Assembly: GCF_004362865.1 (NCBI RefSeq) | Contig: NZ_SNYI01000002.1 | Location: 372,001-436,000 of the forward strand | Length of the DNA: 64,000 bases | From: Zeaxanthinibacter enoshimensis | GTDB lineage: Bacteria > Bacteroidota > Bacteroidia > Flavobacteriales > Flavobacteriaceae | Direction: 5' to 3' | Part shown: piece after piece, positions 1 to 8,860 of the stretch | Layout of the letters: each line of letters begins with the position of its first letter | How positions within the stretch are numbered: position 1 is the stretch's first letter | Translations under genes and position numbers: made by a program | The notes under the pieces: model-generated | The model's input: the letters and a program-made list of their open reading frames with translations, nothing else | What the model was told of the DNA's origin: nothing | The model's database searches: none

Positions 1-57
1 TTTTTTTAAGATGATAACAGATCAATTAAAGCAAAGAAAAACAAAGAAACTCACCCC

Positions 58-726
58 ATGAAAAGATTCTCCATAGTATTTACCCTGTTTCTAATCCTCT
101 TCAGTTCCGGATGCTCATCCACCAGTCTGGTGAGCAGCTGGAAGAACCCGGACATCGTATTGTTTGATGCCTACAAAGTTCTTGTGGTCGGAATGACCCA
201 GAATGAACGGGCACGGCTCCTGTTCGAGACGAATATGAGGGATGAGTTTACCAAAAGAAATGTTGAAGCGATGAGGAGTCTTGATGTGTTCGATGTCGCC
301 TTTACCAACTCGGCCCGCTCGGAAGAGGAATTGGATGAAGTGGAGGAGCAATTGCTCGATAAGGATTTTGATGCCATTTTGTTCACCAAGGTTGTGGGAT
401 ACGAGAATAAAAGAAGTTTCAGGGAACAGGTCCTGGACTGGGAAACTTACATGGAAGGATTTAAAGAGGATTATAACTCTAACCAGGGCATCTATTTCAA
501 GAAGGATTATTACCAGGATTACGATGTTTACTATGCAGAGACCTCGCTTTATTGTATCTGTGTGGGGAAAGACAGAAAACTTATCTGGAGAGGTACCATA
601 GAGATCACTGATCCAAAAAATGTTGAGAAGGTTGTGGATGACTATATTCAACTGGTCGTATATGCCTTACAGGAGCAAGATCTTATAATCAGGAAAAAAA
701 CCGAAAATGAAACTACTAGTCTTTAG
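58..726 (+). CDS. Lipoprotein of unknown function
   Basis: An exported lipoprotein that I cannot assign to a named family. The N-terminus has basic residues (MKR), a hydrophobic stretch and a lipobox ending at Cys19 (FSSGC), so the mature protein should be lipid-anchored in the envelope. The mature part starts Ser-rich, contains the segment SSWKNPDI and an acidic patch near residues 88-102 (EEELDEVEEQ), and has no further membrane segment. Its last 20 bases overlap the D-lactate dehydrogenase gene, so the two are probably co-translated. The ATG at 58 follows an A-rich leader typical of Bacteroidota; the upstream promoter is not visible because the window begins there. Confidence 0.8.
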   Translation: MKRFSIVFTLFLILFSSGCSSTSLVSSWKNPDIVLFDAYKVLVVGMTQNERARLLFETNMRDEFTKRNVEAMRSLDVFDVAFTNSARSEEELDEVEEQLLDKDFDAILFTKVVGYENKRSFREQVLDWETYMEGFKEDYNSNQGIYFKKDYYQDYDVYYAETSLYCICVGKDRKLIWRGTIEITDPKNVEKVVDDYIQLVVYALQEQDLIIRKKTENETTSL

Positions 727-1714
727 CGCCAAGGAATTTGAGAAACCCTTTCTGTACAAGGCCAATCAAGAGCGGTTCACCATGCATTTTACAGAGGACG
801 CCCTCGACACCCATACGGCGCAGAAAGCGGTAGGTTACGATGCGATCTCTATCTTCTCTGGTGATGATGCTTCCTTACTGGTCCTTGAAAAATTACATGA
901 CCTCGGAGTAAAATATATTGCTATCAGGGCCGCCGGTTATAACAACATCCACATTAAGGCAGCTAAACGAATTGGTCTGAAAGTTGCCAACGTCCCGGAG
1001 TATTCTCCCCATGCCATTGCAGAGCACGCTACAGCCTTGTTACTCGCACTGGCCCGGAAGATCGTCCAGGCTGACCGGCAGGTGCAGAAAGACAACTTTT
1101 TACTGGATGAGCTGATGGGTTTTAACCTTCACGGCAAGACCATTGGCATCGTGGGAACGGGACGGATAGGTACGGTAATGGCAAAGATCATGAACGGATT
1201 TGGATGCCGGATACTTGCCCATGACCCGGTCCCGAATAAAAGCCTTTCAGAGCTTGATCTTGTCAAATATGTTTCAATAGAGGAACTATGTAAGGAGTCT
1301 GATGTGATCAGTCTCCACATCCCGCTGACCTATGAAAATTTCTATTTCTTTGATAAGGAAAAGCTTGGATGGATGAAACCATCTGCCATCTTGGTGAATA
1401 CTGCCAGGGGCGCGGTCGTACAGACCAATGTCCTGATAGAGGCTCTGGAACGCGGACAGATTGCAGGCTATGCTGCAGATGTATATGAAAAGGAAAGAGG
1501 CCTCTTTTTCCGGGATCATTCCGGTAAAGGAATCAGTGATGAACGATTCAAAAAGCTGCGGGAACTACCCAATGTTCTGATTACCCCGCACCAGGCATTT
1601 GTTACAGAAGAAGCGTTGAAGAATATTGCGGAAATGACCATGGAAAACCTCTCAGCCTGGGACAAGAATCTGCCATGTAAAAATGAATTAGGTAAAGAGA
1701 CCATGATGTCATAG
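707..1714 (+). CDS. ldhA: D-lactate dehydrogenase (LdhA-type 2-hydroxyacid dehydrogenase)
   Basis: Reduces pyruvate to D-lactate with NADH in the cytoplasm, the fermentative route for recycling NADH when respiration is limited. The NAD-binding Rossmann motif GTGRIG lies near residues 148-153. The catalytic set of the D-2-hydroxyacid dehydrogenase family is present: Arg234 (NTARGA), a Glu near 263 (DVYEKERG) and His295 (TPHQAF). Stretches such as DVYEKERGLFF and SDVISLHIPLT resemble E. coli LdhA rather than the glycerate dehydrogenases, and the length (335 aa) is normal. It overlaps the upstream lipoprotein gene by 20 bases and runs tail-to-tail into the cardiolipin synthase gene with a 6-base overlap. 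Confidence 0.9.
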   Translation: MKLLVFSAKEFEKPFLYKANQERFTMHFTEDALDTHTAQKAVGYDAISIFSGDDASLLVLEKLHDLGVKYIAIRAAGYNNIHIKAAKRIGLKVANVPEYSPHAIAEHATALLLALARKIVQADRQVQKDNFLLDELMGFNLHGKTIGIVGTGRIGTVMAKIMNGFGCRILAHDPVPNKSLSELDLVKYVSIEELCKESDVISLHIPLTYENFYFFDKEKLGWMKPSAILVNTARGAVVQTNVLIEALERGQIAGYAADVYEKERGLFFRDHSGKGISDERFKKLRELPNVLITPHQAFVTEEALKNIAEMTMENLSAWDKNLPCKNELGKETMMS

Positions 1715-3115
1715 GACAGGGGCAAAGACCCTTGCCATTCCTTCTTTTAATCGCTCTGACACAGGTCTATGTATAAATTTCTGATAGGACAATTCCCTTG
1801 AGCCCTCGCAATCTTCCTCAAAATCCTTCCTGAGGTCTCTGCTGAATGCGTTGTCGTAAACCAGCGCATTAACTTCATAGTTATGCTCAAAGCTCCGGGC
1901 ATCTATATTGGTGGTTCCGATAGTCGCAATGTCATCATCACTGACAATGATCTTACTGTGCAGGAACCCCTGGGGAAACATAAATATCCTGATCCCCGCC
2001 CTCAGCATGGATTCCAGGTAAGAATGTACGCTCCAGTAAACCACTTTGCTATCACTCTTCTCAGACATAAGCAGCCTGACGTCAACCCCACTGAGCGAAG
2101 CAACCTGCAATGCCTTAAGAATTTCCGGGGTAGGGATGATATAGGGATTGGTAATGTAGATATACTTCCTGGCCGAATTAATCAGGGACAAGAAAACCTG
2201 TTCTATATTGGGGTAAATGTCATCCGGCCCGCTGTATACGGTTTGCACCACTACAGAGTTTTTATTTTCCCTGGTTTGCCATTTGGGAGCCTCTATCCCT
2301 GGCTTTTTTCCTGTTACCATGATCCAATCCATCTCGAAGACCATGGCGAGCTGCCAAGCCGAGGGACCGGTAATCTGCAGGTGCATATCATGCCATAGTC
2401 CAAGCGGTTCTGTTCCCTTCAGGTATTTATCAGAAATATTGATCCCCCCAGTAAATGCAATGATCCCGTCCACTACAATGATCTTCCGATGGTTACGGTA
2501 ATTGATCGAAGAAAGGAAACGTGAAAATTTAAAGGGCAGGAAAGGATACACCTCTACGCCTATAGCCCTGAGTTTTTTTCGGTAAGATGAACTCAGGGAG
2601 TAGCTGCCTACCCCATCATAGATCAGTCTTACCTGTACACCTGCGGTGACCTTTTTTTCAAAAAGCTGGAGCAATCTATCTGTCAGTAACCCCTCTTCAA
2701 AGATGTAATATTGGAGGTGAATATACTTTTCAGCTGCCTGCATCGCTTTAAAAATGGCATTAAAAGTAAGCTCCCCGTTCTTTAGATACTTTACTTCGTT
2801 CCCGCGGGAAGGGGGGAATGCACAAGTATTGTTGATCAGTTGCATCAGTTTCCGGTACTTGTCAGATTCACCGGGTAAAGTTGGATCTATGTAGGAATGA
2901 GGTAAGGTGAGCGACCTTTTTTTAAGTTTAGCTAGTACATTTTTACGATGATTCCGCCCCAGCATCCAGTAGAATAATACGCCGCCTACAGGGATGGTGA
3001 AAATAGCCAACAGCCAACCGAGGGTTTTGGCAGGTCTCACCCCATTGATCAGCAGGCTGAAGACCAGGAATAAGGCTACCAGGCTGTACAGGATAATAAC
3101 AGAGACTATTAACAT
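1709..3115 (-). CDS. cls: Cardiolipin synthase (phospholipase D family)
   Basis: Joins two phosphatidylglycerol molecules to form cardiolipin and glycerol at the inner membrane. The N-terminus carries two hydrophobic segments (about residues 2-24 and 32-52), followed by a cytoplasmic part with the two HxK(x)4D half-sites of the phospholipase D superfamily: NHRKIIVVDG near residue 210 and LHSKIIVSDD near residue 390, each followed by the usual GGIN / GTTN element. The length (468 aa) matches bacterial Cls. It is transcribed towards ldhA. Membrane cardiolipin rises under stress in many bacteria, which fits the neighbouring fermentation and stress genes, but that link is inference. Confidence 0.92.
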   Translation of the reverse strand: MLIVSVIILYSLVALFLVFSLLINGVRPAKTLGWLLAIFTIPVGGVLFYWMLGRNHRKNVLAKLKKRSLTLPHSYIDPTLPGESDKYRKLMQLINNTCAFPPSRGNEVKYLKNGELTFNAIFKAMQAAEKYIHLQYYIFEEGLLTDRLLQLFEKKVTAGVQVRLIYDGVGSYSLSSSYRKKLRAIGVEVYPFLPFKFSRFLSSINYRNHRKIIVVDGIIAFTGGINISDKYLKGTEPLGLWHDMHLQITGPSAWQLAMVFEMDWIMVTGKKPGIEAPKWQTRENKNSVVVQTVYSGPDDIYPNIEQVFLSLINSARKYIYITNPYIIPTPEILKALQVASLSGVDVRLLMSEKSDSKVVYWSVHSYLESMLRAGIRIFMFPQGFLHSKIIVSDDDIATIGTTNIDARSFEHNYEVNALVYDNAFSRDLRKDFEEDCEGSRELSYQKFIHRPVSERLKEGMARVFAPVL

Positions 3116-3194
3116 CTGAACTCGTTTAGAATTTAAAGGTAATTCTTAGAATATTTTATGAGGATGATTACTGTCAGCTCTATTATTTTCTACG

Positions 3195-3893
3195 TCAGGT
3201 AATATTTAATGCCATTTCGGCCATTTGGGTGTAAGATCGTTCCCGCTCTTCCTGGGGTGCAGCCACCCCGCTTACCAGGGAATCTGAAATAGTAAGGATA
3301 GCCAGGGCCCTAACCCCGTATTTGGCGGCAAGCGTATAAAGCCCGGCCGCTTCCATTTCTACGCAGAGGACACCAAAGTCTGCCCATAGCTTGTAGTCAT
3401 CCGGGTCATCCGGGTAAAATTCGTCGGCGGTAAGTACATTTCCCGCTTTTATGGGAATGTCTTTTTCCTTTGCATAAAGGGCAGCTTTCATCAGTAGTTC
3501 AAAATTGGCTGTAGGGGAGTAATCTGCATTGATGAACCTGGAGTTATTGATCCCTGAAGTGGTGGATGCTGCCATTGCCAGTACCAGGTCCCTCAGATTC
3601 ACATCTTTTTGGTATGACCCGGCGGTCCCTATCCTGATGATGGTGTTCACCCCGTACTCATTGATAAGCTCATGGTAATAGATCATGGCCGAGGGAATAC
3701 CCATCCCACTGCCCTGGACGGAAACCGGTTTCCCCCTATAGGTCCCGGTATATCCCAGCATTCCCCGGACCCTGTTGTAACAGACCGCGTTTTCGAGAAA
3801 AGTTTTGGCGATCCATTCAGCTCTTAATGGATCCCCCGGCATTAGTACCGTAGGGGCTATATCCCCTTTGACAGCAGCGATATGTACACTCAT
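3195..3893 (-). CDS. deoD: Purine-nucleoside phosphorylase, DeoD type
   Basis: Splits purine (deoxy)nucleosides with phosphate into free base and (deoxy)ribose-1-phosphate. Family signatures are clear: the phosphate-binding MPGDPLRAEWIA near the N-terminus, GSGMGIPS, the RIGTAGS segment, and the ribose/base-binding CVEMEAAGLYTLA; ILTISDSL precedes the C-terminal helix. I chose the start at 3893 (MSVHIAA), which gives 232 residues and the standard DeoD N-terminus; an in-frame start at 3917 would add eight residues that the family does not usually have. It stands divergently from the ATP-cone/nuclease pair and shares the theme of nucleotide turnover with upp at 6369. Confidence 0.92.
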   Translation of the reverse strand: MSVHIAAVKGDIAPTVLMPGDPLRAEWIAKTFLENAVCYNRVRGMLGYTGTYRGKPVSVQGSGMGIPSAMIYYHELINEYGVNTIIRIGTAGSYQKDVNLRDLVLAMAASTTSGINNSRFINADYSPTANFELLMKAALYAKEKDIPIKAGNVLTADEFYPDDPDDYKLWADFGVLCVEMEAAGLYTLAAKYGVRALAILTISDSLVSGVAAPQEERERSYTQMAEMALNIT

Positions 3894-4118
3894 TATACGT
3901 ATATTTAATTGGGCCAATGGATGATCCTAGCCGGAATTGCGAAGGATAAGTCCTGGTTGTGTAAAGTCTCAAGGTATTGTTTCTGTCCCGATCTCTTTAT
4001 GATTTTTCTCAGCCATTTACCGCAGTTCCCAGGGCTGATACAAATCATGGTTTAGTTCTTATTATAATTTGATTTTTACAGGACCACCGATGCTGTTTAA
4101 TGCGAAAAAGGTGTATAT

Positions 4119-4970
4119 ATGAAGCATACAGAACCTTTAGAGATTGTAAAATCTACCGGTGACAGGAATACCTTTTCCCTGGAAAAATTAAAGCGGTCCC
4201 TGGAGAAGTCGGGCGCCGGTCCCGCGATCGTCAGCGAAATTCTACACAAAGTTCAATTAGAATTGTACCCGGGTATCACTACTGCAGAGATCCACAAAAA
4301 AGTACACAACCTCCTGAAAAAAGAAAAGTCGGCTTATGCTTCAAAATATAAACTTAAGAAAGCCTTGTACGAACTGGGACCTACAGGTTTTCCTTTTGAA
4401 CAATTCATAGCTGAGGTCCTTACATATTCGGGCTACAGTACAAGTATCAATAAAATTGTTGAAGGACGATGTGTGTCTCATGAGGTTGATATTGTTGCAA
4501 ACAATGAGGGCAGTACCATAATGGTTGAGTGTAAATTTCACGGAGACCGGAAGAAGTACTGTAATGTAAAAATACCCTTATATATTGATGCGAGGTATCG
4601 CGATATAAGGGCCGTTTGGGAGCAGACCCCGGGAAGAAAGCCACTCCGGGAAGCATGGGTGGTGACCAATACGAGGTTTACTACCGATGCCATAACTTAC
4701 GGAACATGTACCGGGCTCTACCTTCTCAGCTGGGATCATCCCTATGATCATGCTTTAAAGGACAGGATCGATGCGCTGGGTCTTTACCCCATTACCGTTT
4801 CCGACCTGCTAAGTAACCGGGAAAAACAGTTTTTATTAAGCAGGGAGGTTGTATTGCTGCGTCAATTGAAGAAAGATACCTTCTACCTGGACCACCTGGA
4901 GGTTTCCCCCGAACGAAAAGAAAGGATCATGGAGGAAATAGAAACGTTATGCCCCCAGGAGCAAGAGTCA
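4119..4970 (+). CDS. ATP-cone domain fused to a restriction-endonuclease-fold (Mrr-like) domain
   Basis: Two domains are visible. Residues about 7-92 form an ATP-cone, the nucleotide-sensing module best known from ribonucleotide reductases and NrdR (VKSTGDRNTFSLEKLKRSL, then a helical part with TTAEIHKKV). Residues about 93-215 look like an Mrr/PD-(D/E)xK nuclease: FEQFIAEVL, then HEVDIVA with Asp124, and VECKFH with Glu137 and Lys139, which form the D-ExK metal site. The rest is helical and unassigned. I infer a nuclease or nucleic-acid-binding protein whose activity follows the ATP/dATP level. The stop codon shares an ATGA overlap with the beta-CASP nuclease, implying coupled translation. 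Function is unproven. Confidence 0.8.
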
Positions 4971-6340
4971 TGACCACAGTAAAGATACATTTCCTGGGAG
5001 CGTCGGGAACCGTTACCGGGTCCAAATACTTGCTTCAGACACCGGAATTATCAGTAATGGTTGATTGTGGGCTTTTCCAGGGGAAAAAAGCTCTGAGAGA
5101 GATGAACCGGAAAGAATTACCGGTCAGAGCCGGGGAAATAGACCTGGTATTGCTGACACATGGACATTTAGATCATACCGGTTACCTGCCGCGACTGGTA
5201 GCACAAGGATTTCGGGGCAAGATCATTGGAACAGGCCCGTCACTGGCTATTGCGGAGATCATACTTAGAGATACGGCAAAGATCCAGGAAGAGGAAGCGG
5301 AACAGGCCAATAAGGAGGGATACTCCAGGCACCAGCCTGCATTACCCCTTTACGACCTCCGGGATGTGGAGCTCACCCTGGAATTGTTTCAACCGAAACA
5401 ATTTAAAGAGTGGTATCCCCTGGCGGATGGTACACGTGCCCGGTTCATGCCTGTCGGACATATCCTTGGGGCGGCATTCATAGAGCTGGAAATTAAAGGA
5501 AAGCTGTTTGTGTTTTCCGGTGATATCGGACGCGACTCGGACTTACTCCTGGATCCGCCCGAAAAACCTCGATGGGCAGATTACCTCTTCGTGGAAAGTA
5601 CTTATGGGGATAGGCTGCACCCCGTGGAAGATATAGATGAAATCCTTATCAGTAATGCAAAAAAAACCATTGAGAACAGGGGGACCCTAATCATTCCATC
5701 TTTCGCCGTTGAGCGTTTCCAGTCACTTATGTACAGGTTATGGAAGCTTTACGACTCCGGCAGGTTACCAAATATTCCCATATTTATTGACAGCCCGATG
5801 GGCGTTAATGTACTGTCGGTTTTTGAAAGATTTCCCGGGTGGCATAACTTATCAGCAGGAATAATTCGGGCCATGCGCGACAGGATGAAGTTCATTGGCT
5901 CTTTCAGGGAAACCTGGGAGACCATAGATGATCCAAGACCTAAGATCGTAATAGCAGGAAGCGGGATGCTGACCGGCGGGAGGGTGCTGACCTACCTAAA
6001 ACAACTGATGGGCCTCCCGTCGACAACACTTCTGCTGGTCGGTTTTATGGCCGAAGGGACCAGGGGCCGGAGGTTGTTGGAAGGGGAGAAGGAGCTGAAG
6101 ATCTTTGGTAAGTTTTATGAGCTGAAAGCCGAAGTTGTGCATGTTGAAAGCTTATCGGCCCATGCCGATCAACAGGAGCTGTTACAGTGGCTGGAAGGGG
6201 TTAAGAATATCCCGGAAAAAGTCTTCCTGGTCCATGGGGAAGAAGAGGGACTGGAGGGACTGAGCACAGCGATCAGGAATGAATTCGGATGGCAGGTGCA
6301 CATCCCTGTTCTCAACGAAGTGCGCGAACTTTATTGGTAA
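4970..6340 (+). CDS. MBL-fold beta-CASP nuclease (RNA-processing exonuclease family)
   Basis: A metallo-beta-lactamase/beta-CASP protein, the family of CPSF73-like and YSH1-like RNA nucleases. The zinc motif HGHLDH gives His64, His66, Asp68 and His69; further metal ligands appear in MPVGHILGAA and FSGDIGRD. Beta-CASP motifs follow: IIPSFAVER, AGSGMLTGGRVLTYL and ESLSAHADQQELL, and the C-terminal FLVHGEEEG carries motif C. The length (456 aa from this start) is usual. I chose the ATG at 4970 because it overlaps the preceding stop (ATGA) and has AGGAG about eight bases upstream; an in-frame ATG at 4949 would add seven residues. It probably works with the ATP-cone/nuclease protein. Confidence 0.88.
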   Translation: MTTVKIHFLGASGTVTGSKYLLQTPELSVMVDCGLFQGKKALREMNRKELPVRAGEIDLVLLTHGHLDHTGYLPRLVAQGFRGKIIGTGPSLAIAEIILRDTAKIQEEEAEQANKEGYSRHQPALPLYDLRDVELTLELFQPKQFKEWYPLADGTRARFMPVGHILGAAFIELEIKGKLFVFSGDIGRDSDLLLDPPEKPRWADYLFVESTYGDRLHPVEDIDEILISNAKKTIENRGTLIIPSFAVERFQSLMYRLWKLYDSGRLPNIPIFIDSPMGVNVLSVFERFPGWHNLSAGIIRAMRDRMKFIGSFRETWETIDDPRPKIVIAGSGMLTGGRVLTYLKQLMGLPSTTLLLVGFMAEGTRGRRLLEGEKELKIFGKFYELKAEVVHVESLSAHADQQELLQWLEGVKNIPEKVFLVHGEEEGLEGLSTAIRNEFGWQVHIPVLNEVRELYW

Positions 6341-6368
6341 CGTATCATTATCTGTACCGGGAAACGAG

Positions 6369-7022
6369 CTATAATTTCTCCCCGAATGAAAGGTCCCCGG
6401 CATCACCAAGACCAGGTACTATATAGCCTTTACTGGTGAGTACCGGGTCTATGTCTGCGATCCACAAGTGGGTATCTTCAGGAAAGCGTTTAGAAACATA
6501 AGACACCCCTTTTTCTGAGCCGATGACGGAGAGTAAATGAATTTTCTTAGGCTGACCATGACTTTTAAGGGCCCGGTATACATTCTCCAGCGTCTTACCG
6601 GTTGCCAACATAGGGTCTGCTAACAATAAAATTTTGTCTTGCAGGTTAGGAGCGGCAAAATATTTTACGATAACCTCAAATTCATCTGTATCATCAGGAT
6701 GGTGACGATAGGCAGATATAAAAGCATTTTCGGCCTTATCCAGGTAATTCAAAAGACCGTGATGCAAGGGTAGTCCGGCCCTGAGTACGGAACAAAGTAC
6801 CAATGGATCGGAATTCAGCCGGACTTCTTTCTCACCAAAAGGTGTCTGGATGAGCTGTTCCTGGTAGGAAAGGCTTTTGCTGAATTCATAGGAGAGGATC
6901 TCACCGATCCTTTCCATATTACGTCTGAATCGCATGGAATCTTTCTGGACCTCCTGGTCTCGTAATTCTGCCATGAAACGGTTGAGGAGCGAGTTCTTCT
7001 TATTGAGGTGATGTACGATCAT
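6369..7022 (-). CDS. upp: Uracil phosphoribosyltransferase
   Basis: Makes UMP from uracil and PRPP, recycling pyrimidine bases in the cytoplasm. Diagnostic segments are the PRPP-binding loop LLADPMLATGKT, the VLRAGLPLHHGLL segment after the N-terminal helices, and the uracil-binding C-terminus WIADIDPVLTSKGYIVPGLGDAGD. The length (217 aa) fits the family. It converges on the beta-CASP nuclease gene with 28 bases between the stops. With deoD at 3195 it brackets the nuclease pair with salvage enzymes, so bases released by nucleic-acid breakdown could be recovered. A TAAAGATA at 7041-7048 (TATCTTTA on the coding strand) may be a weak -7 element. Confidence 0.93.
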   Translation of the reverse strand: MIVHHLNKKNSLLNRFMAELRDQEVQKDSMRFRRNMERIGEILSYEFSKSLSYQEQLIQTPFGEKEVRLNSDPLVLCSVLRAGLPLHHGLLNYLDKAENAFISAYRHHPDDTDEFEVIVKYFAAPNLQDKILLLADPMLATGKTLENVYRALKSHGQPKKIHLLSVIGSEKGVSYVSKRFPEDTHLWIADIDPVLTSKGYIVPGLGDAGDLSFGEKL

Positions 7023-7218
7023 GAGGTAGATGATTTAAACTAAAGATACATACTTTAGACAAAGGCAGTAGTCGATTTTCTGATGCATTACAGAGGATCG
7101 GCTGTTTCCGGACAACAGGGGAAAAGGTAAAAGGATAACGGATTAACAGATCCATAAATTAAAAATGTTTCTGTTTTTATGAGGTATTGAGAGACCTCAA
7201 TGAGTAACTTTGAGTAAC

Positions 7219-8184
7219 ATGAACAAGGTAATAACATTCACAGTAAATCCTGCCCTGGATAAAAGCACCTCCGTAAAAGGAATGAAACCACACAGTAAAC
7301 TGCGCTGTGCGGAGCCTGTGGTGGAACCCGGTGGCGGTGGCGTAAACATCTCTAAAGTTATCAAGGAACTTGGGAGTGACTCGCTCTGTACCTACCTGGC
7401 AGGAGGGCCCACGGGCTTACAGCTGAAAAACCTGTTGTCTTCTGCCAATATTCTGCAGCAGATTGTTGGCATAGAAGGATGGACCCGTGAAAATATTGCC
7501 ATAACCGATAATGCAACCGGTTTGCAATACCGTTTTGGAATGCCGGGGCCCAAGGTTATTGAGCAGGAGTGGCGGCAGTCCCTGGTGCACCTGGAAGGTA
7601 TCCTGATGGAAGGTGATTACCTGGTGGCCAGTGGCAGCCTCCCTCCGGGGGTTCCCGACGATTTTTACCGGAATCTTGCTTATCTGGCCAAAGCAAAAGG
7701 GGTGCGATTTATTCTGGACACCCACGGGGAACCATTGCGACTGGGTGTAGAAGCCGGAGTTTTTATGCTTAAACCTAACCTTGCAGAACTCAGTACGCTC
7801 TGTGGGGTTGAGCGATTAGATTTCCCGGAACTGGAAGTAAATGCCCGGAAGTTCATGGAAGATGCCCAATGTGAGATCATGGTGGTTTCCCTCGGGCCCC
7901 AGGGAGCCCTCCTGGTGACTGCAGAACAGAGCGAACGTATAATCGCGCCAACGGTTAAAACTAAAAGTACAATAGGAGCAGGGGATAGCATGATGGCAGG
8001 GATGGTGCAATATCTTTCCCTGGGCAAAAGCTACCGGGAAATGGCCCGGTACGGGGTAGCCTGCGGAACTGCCGCTACCATGACCCCCGGAACCCAGCTT
8101 TGCAGGAAAGAAGATGTAGAAACCCTGTACCGCTGGATCAATGCACATCCCGGGAATAAAAAAGCCATCCGAACCGATTCCTAG
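7219..8184 (+). CDS. pfkB: 6-phosphofructokinase II (PfkB family)
   Basis: PfkB-type sugar kinase, likely phosphorylating fructose-6-phosphate in glycolysis. The ribokinase-fold signatures are present: VEPGGGGVNISKVIKELG near the N-terminus and GAGDSMMAGMV with the catalytic Asp near the C-terminus. Segments such as KLRCAEPVVEPGGGG, QYRFGMPGP and VSLGPQGALLV resemble E. coli Pfk-2 more than 1-phosphofructokinase FruK or tagatose-6-phosphate kinase, though those remain possible. I chose the ATG at 7219 (MNKVITFTVNPALD); an in-frame TTG at 7210 would add three residues. The length is 321 aa. Its place beside ldhA and nucleoside phosphorylase suggests glycolytic ATP supply when respiration is limited. 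Confidence 0.87.
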   Translation: MNKVITFTVNPALDKSTSVKGMKPHSKLRCAEPVVEPGGGGVNISKVIKELGSDSLCTYLAGGPTGLQLKNLLSSANILQQIVGIEGWTRENIAITDNATGLQYRFGMPGPKVIEQEWRQSLVHLEGILMEGDYLVASGSLPPGVPDDFYRNLAYLAKAKGVRFILDTHGEPLRLGVEAGVFMLKPNLAELSTLCGVERLDFPELEVNARKFMEDAQCEIMVVSLGPQGALLVTAEQSERIIAPTVKTKSTIGAGDSMMAGMVQYLSLGKSYREMARYGVACGTAATMTPGTQLCRKEDVETLYRWINAHPGNKKAIRTDS

Positions 8185-8261
8185 TTCCTGTAAGTTTACC
8201 GGAATTGCCCTATACATTATCCGTTTGCTTCACCAGCATCCTGTTGGTTAGATGAATGTGT

Positions 8262-8403
8262 CAATATTTGACTTCTTTCCATTCAACAAAAAAACTTTTT
8301 TTTATCAACTTGAAGCTGCTTCCCGGATTACCCGGGCTACGCTATTAGTTTTTCAGGGTAGCCCCATGTGGGAAGAATATTATTAACCTTAAAACAATTA
8401 CCT
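8262..8403 (+). promoter_or_regulatory. Possible structured leader of the copper-storage gene
   Basis: An AATATTTG at 8262-8269 resembles the TAnnTTTG -7 element and would give a leader of about 130 bases. The leader contains a T-rich tract and a 7-bp stem, GGGCTAC (8334-8340) with GTAGCCC (8358-8364), around a 17-base loop. It ends with TATTATTAACCTTAAA (8378-8393), which recurs before csbD. The role is unknown. Confidence 0.35.
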
Positions 8404-8718
8404 ATGAATTCTACCTACGAATCATGTATAGAAGCCTGCCGGCGCTGCCTGGAAGAATGCCAGAATTGTTTCAGCAAAATGGTAGGAAAAGAAAGTGCGA
8501 ACGACTGTCCTGAATGCTGCGTGCAATGCATAGATGCCTGTCTAATTTGTATAAAATTACTCATCTCAGACAGTAAGTTCGCTGCTAAATACTGTGAACT
8601 TTGTGCGGAAATGTGCGAATGGTGCGCCGAACAATGTGGGGAACACGATCATGAACACTGCCAGAAATGTAAAGAAGCATGCCTGGAGTGTGCAGTGGCC
8701 TGCAGGAGAGTGGCGTAA
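8404..8718 (+). CDS. Cys-rich four-helix-bundle copper-storage protein (Csp/DUF326-like)
   Basis: A 104-residue cytosolic protein with 21 cysteines spaced mostly as CxxC and CxxxC along four predicted helices (for example CIEACRRCLEECQNC, CELCAEMCEWCAEQC). This is the pattern of the Csp3-type copper-storage proteins, where Cys lining the core of a four-helix bundle bind many Cu(I) ions. There is no signal peptide, so it should act in the cytoplasm. I chose the ATG at 8404; an in-frame GTG at 8368 would add twelve residues not expected for the family. The next genes encode a ferritin-like protein and CsbD, suggesting a metal/oxidative-stress group. Confidence 0.85.
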   Translation: MNSTYESCIEACRRCLEECQNCFSKMVGKESANDCPECCVQCIDACLICIKLLISDSKFAAKYCELCAEMCEWCAEQCGEHDHEHCQKCKEACLECAVACRRVA

Positions 8719-8860
8719 CGAGTATTTTCTGTCTGGTGAGAAAAAGAATGTTAAATCTTTTTCCGCGTCAATGTTCAAATTCTTCAAGGTCAATTCTGGT
8801 TCTCAGAACAGGTAACTTAGATATAGTTCTCAAATTAATTATGAACTTAAATCAGAACCT

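Noticed and set aside
115-651. Long minus-strand ORF in the first lipoprotein gene
   Set aside because: It is antisense to a protein with a good signal peptide and lipobox and shows no motif of its own.
2217-2501. Plus-strand ORF inside the cardiolipin synthase gene
   Set aside because: It overlaps a clear phospholipase D protein and has no motif.
4949-4970. Earlier ATG for the beta-CASP nuclease
   Set aside because: The ATG at 4970 forms an ATGA overlap with the preceding stop and has an AGGAG at a proper distance; the seven extra residues are not family-like.
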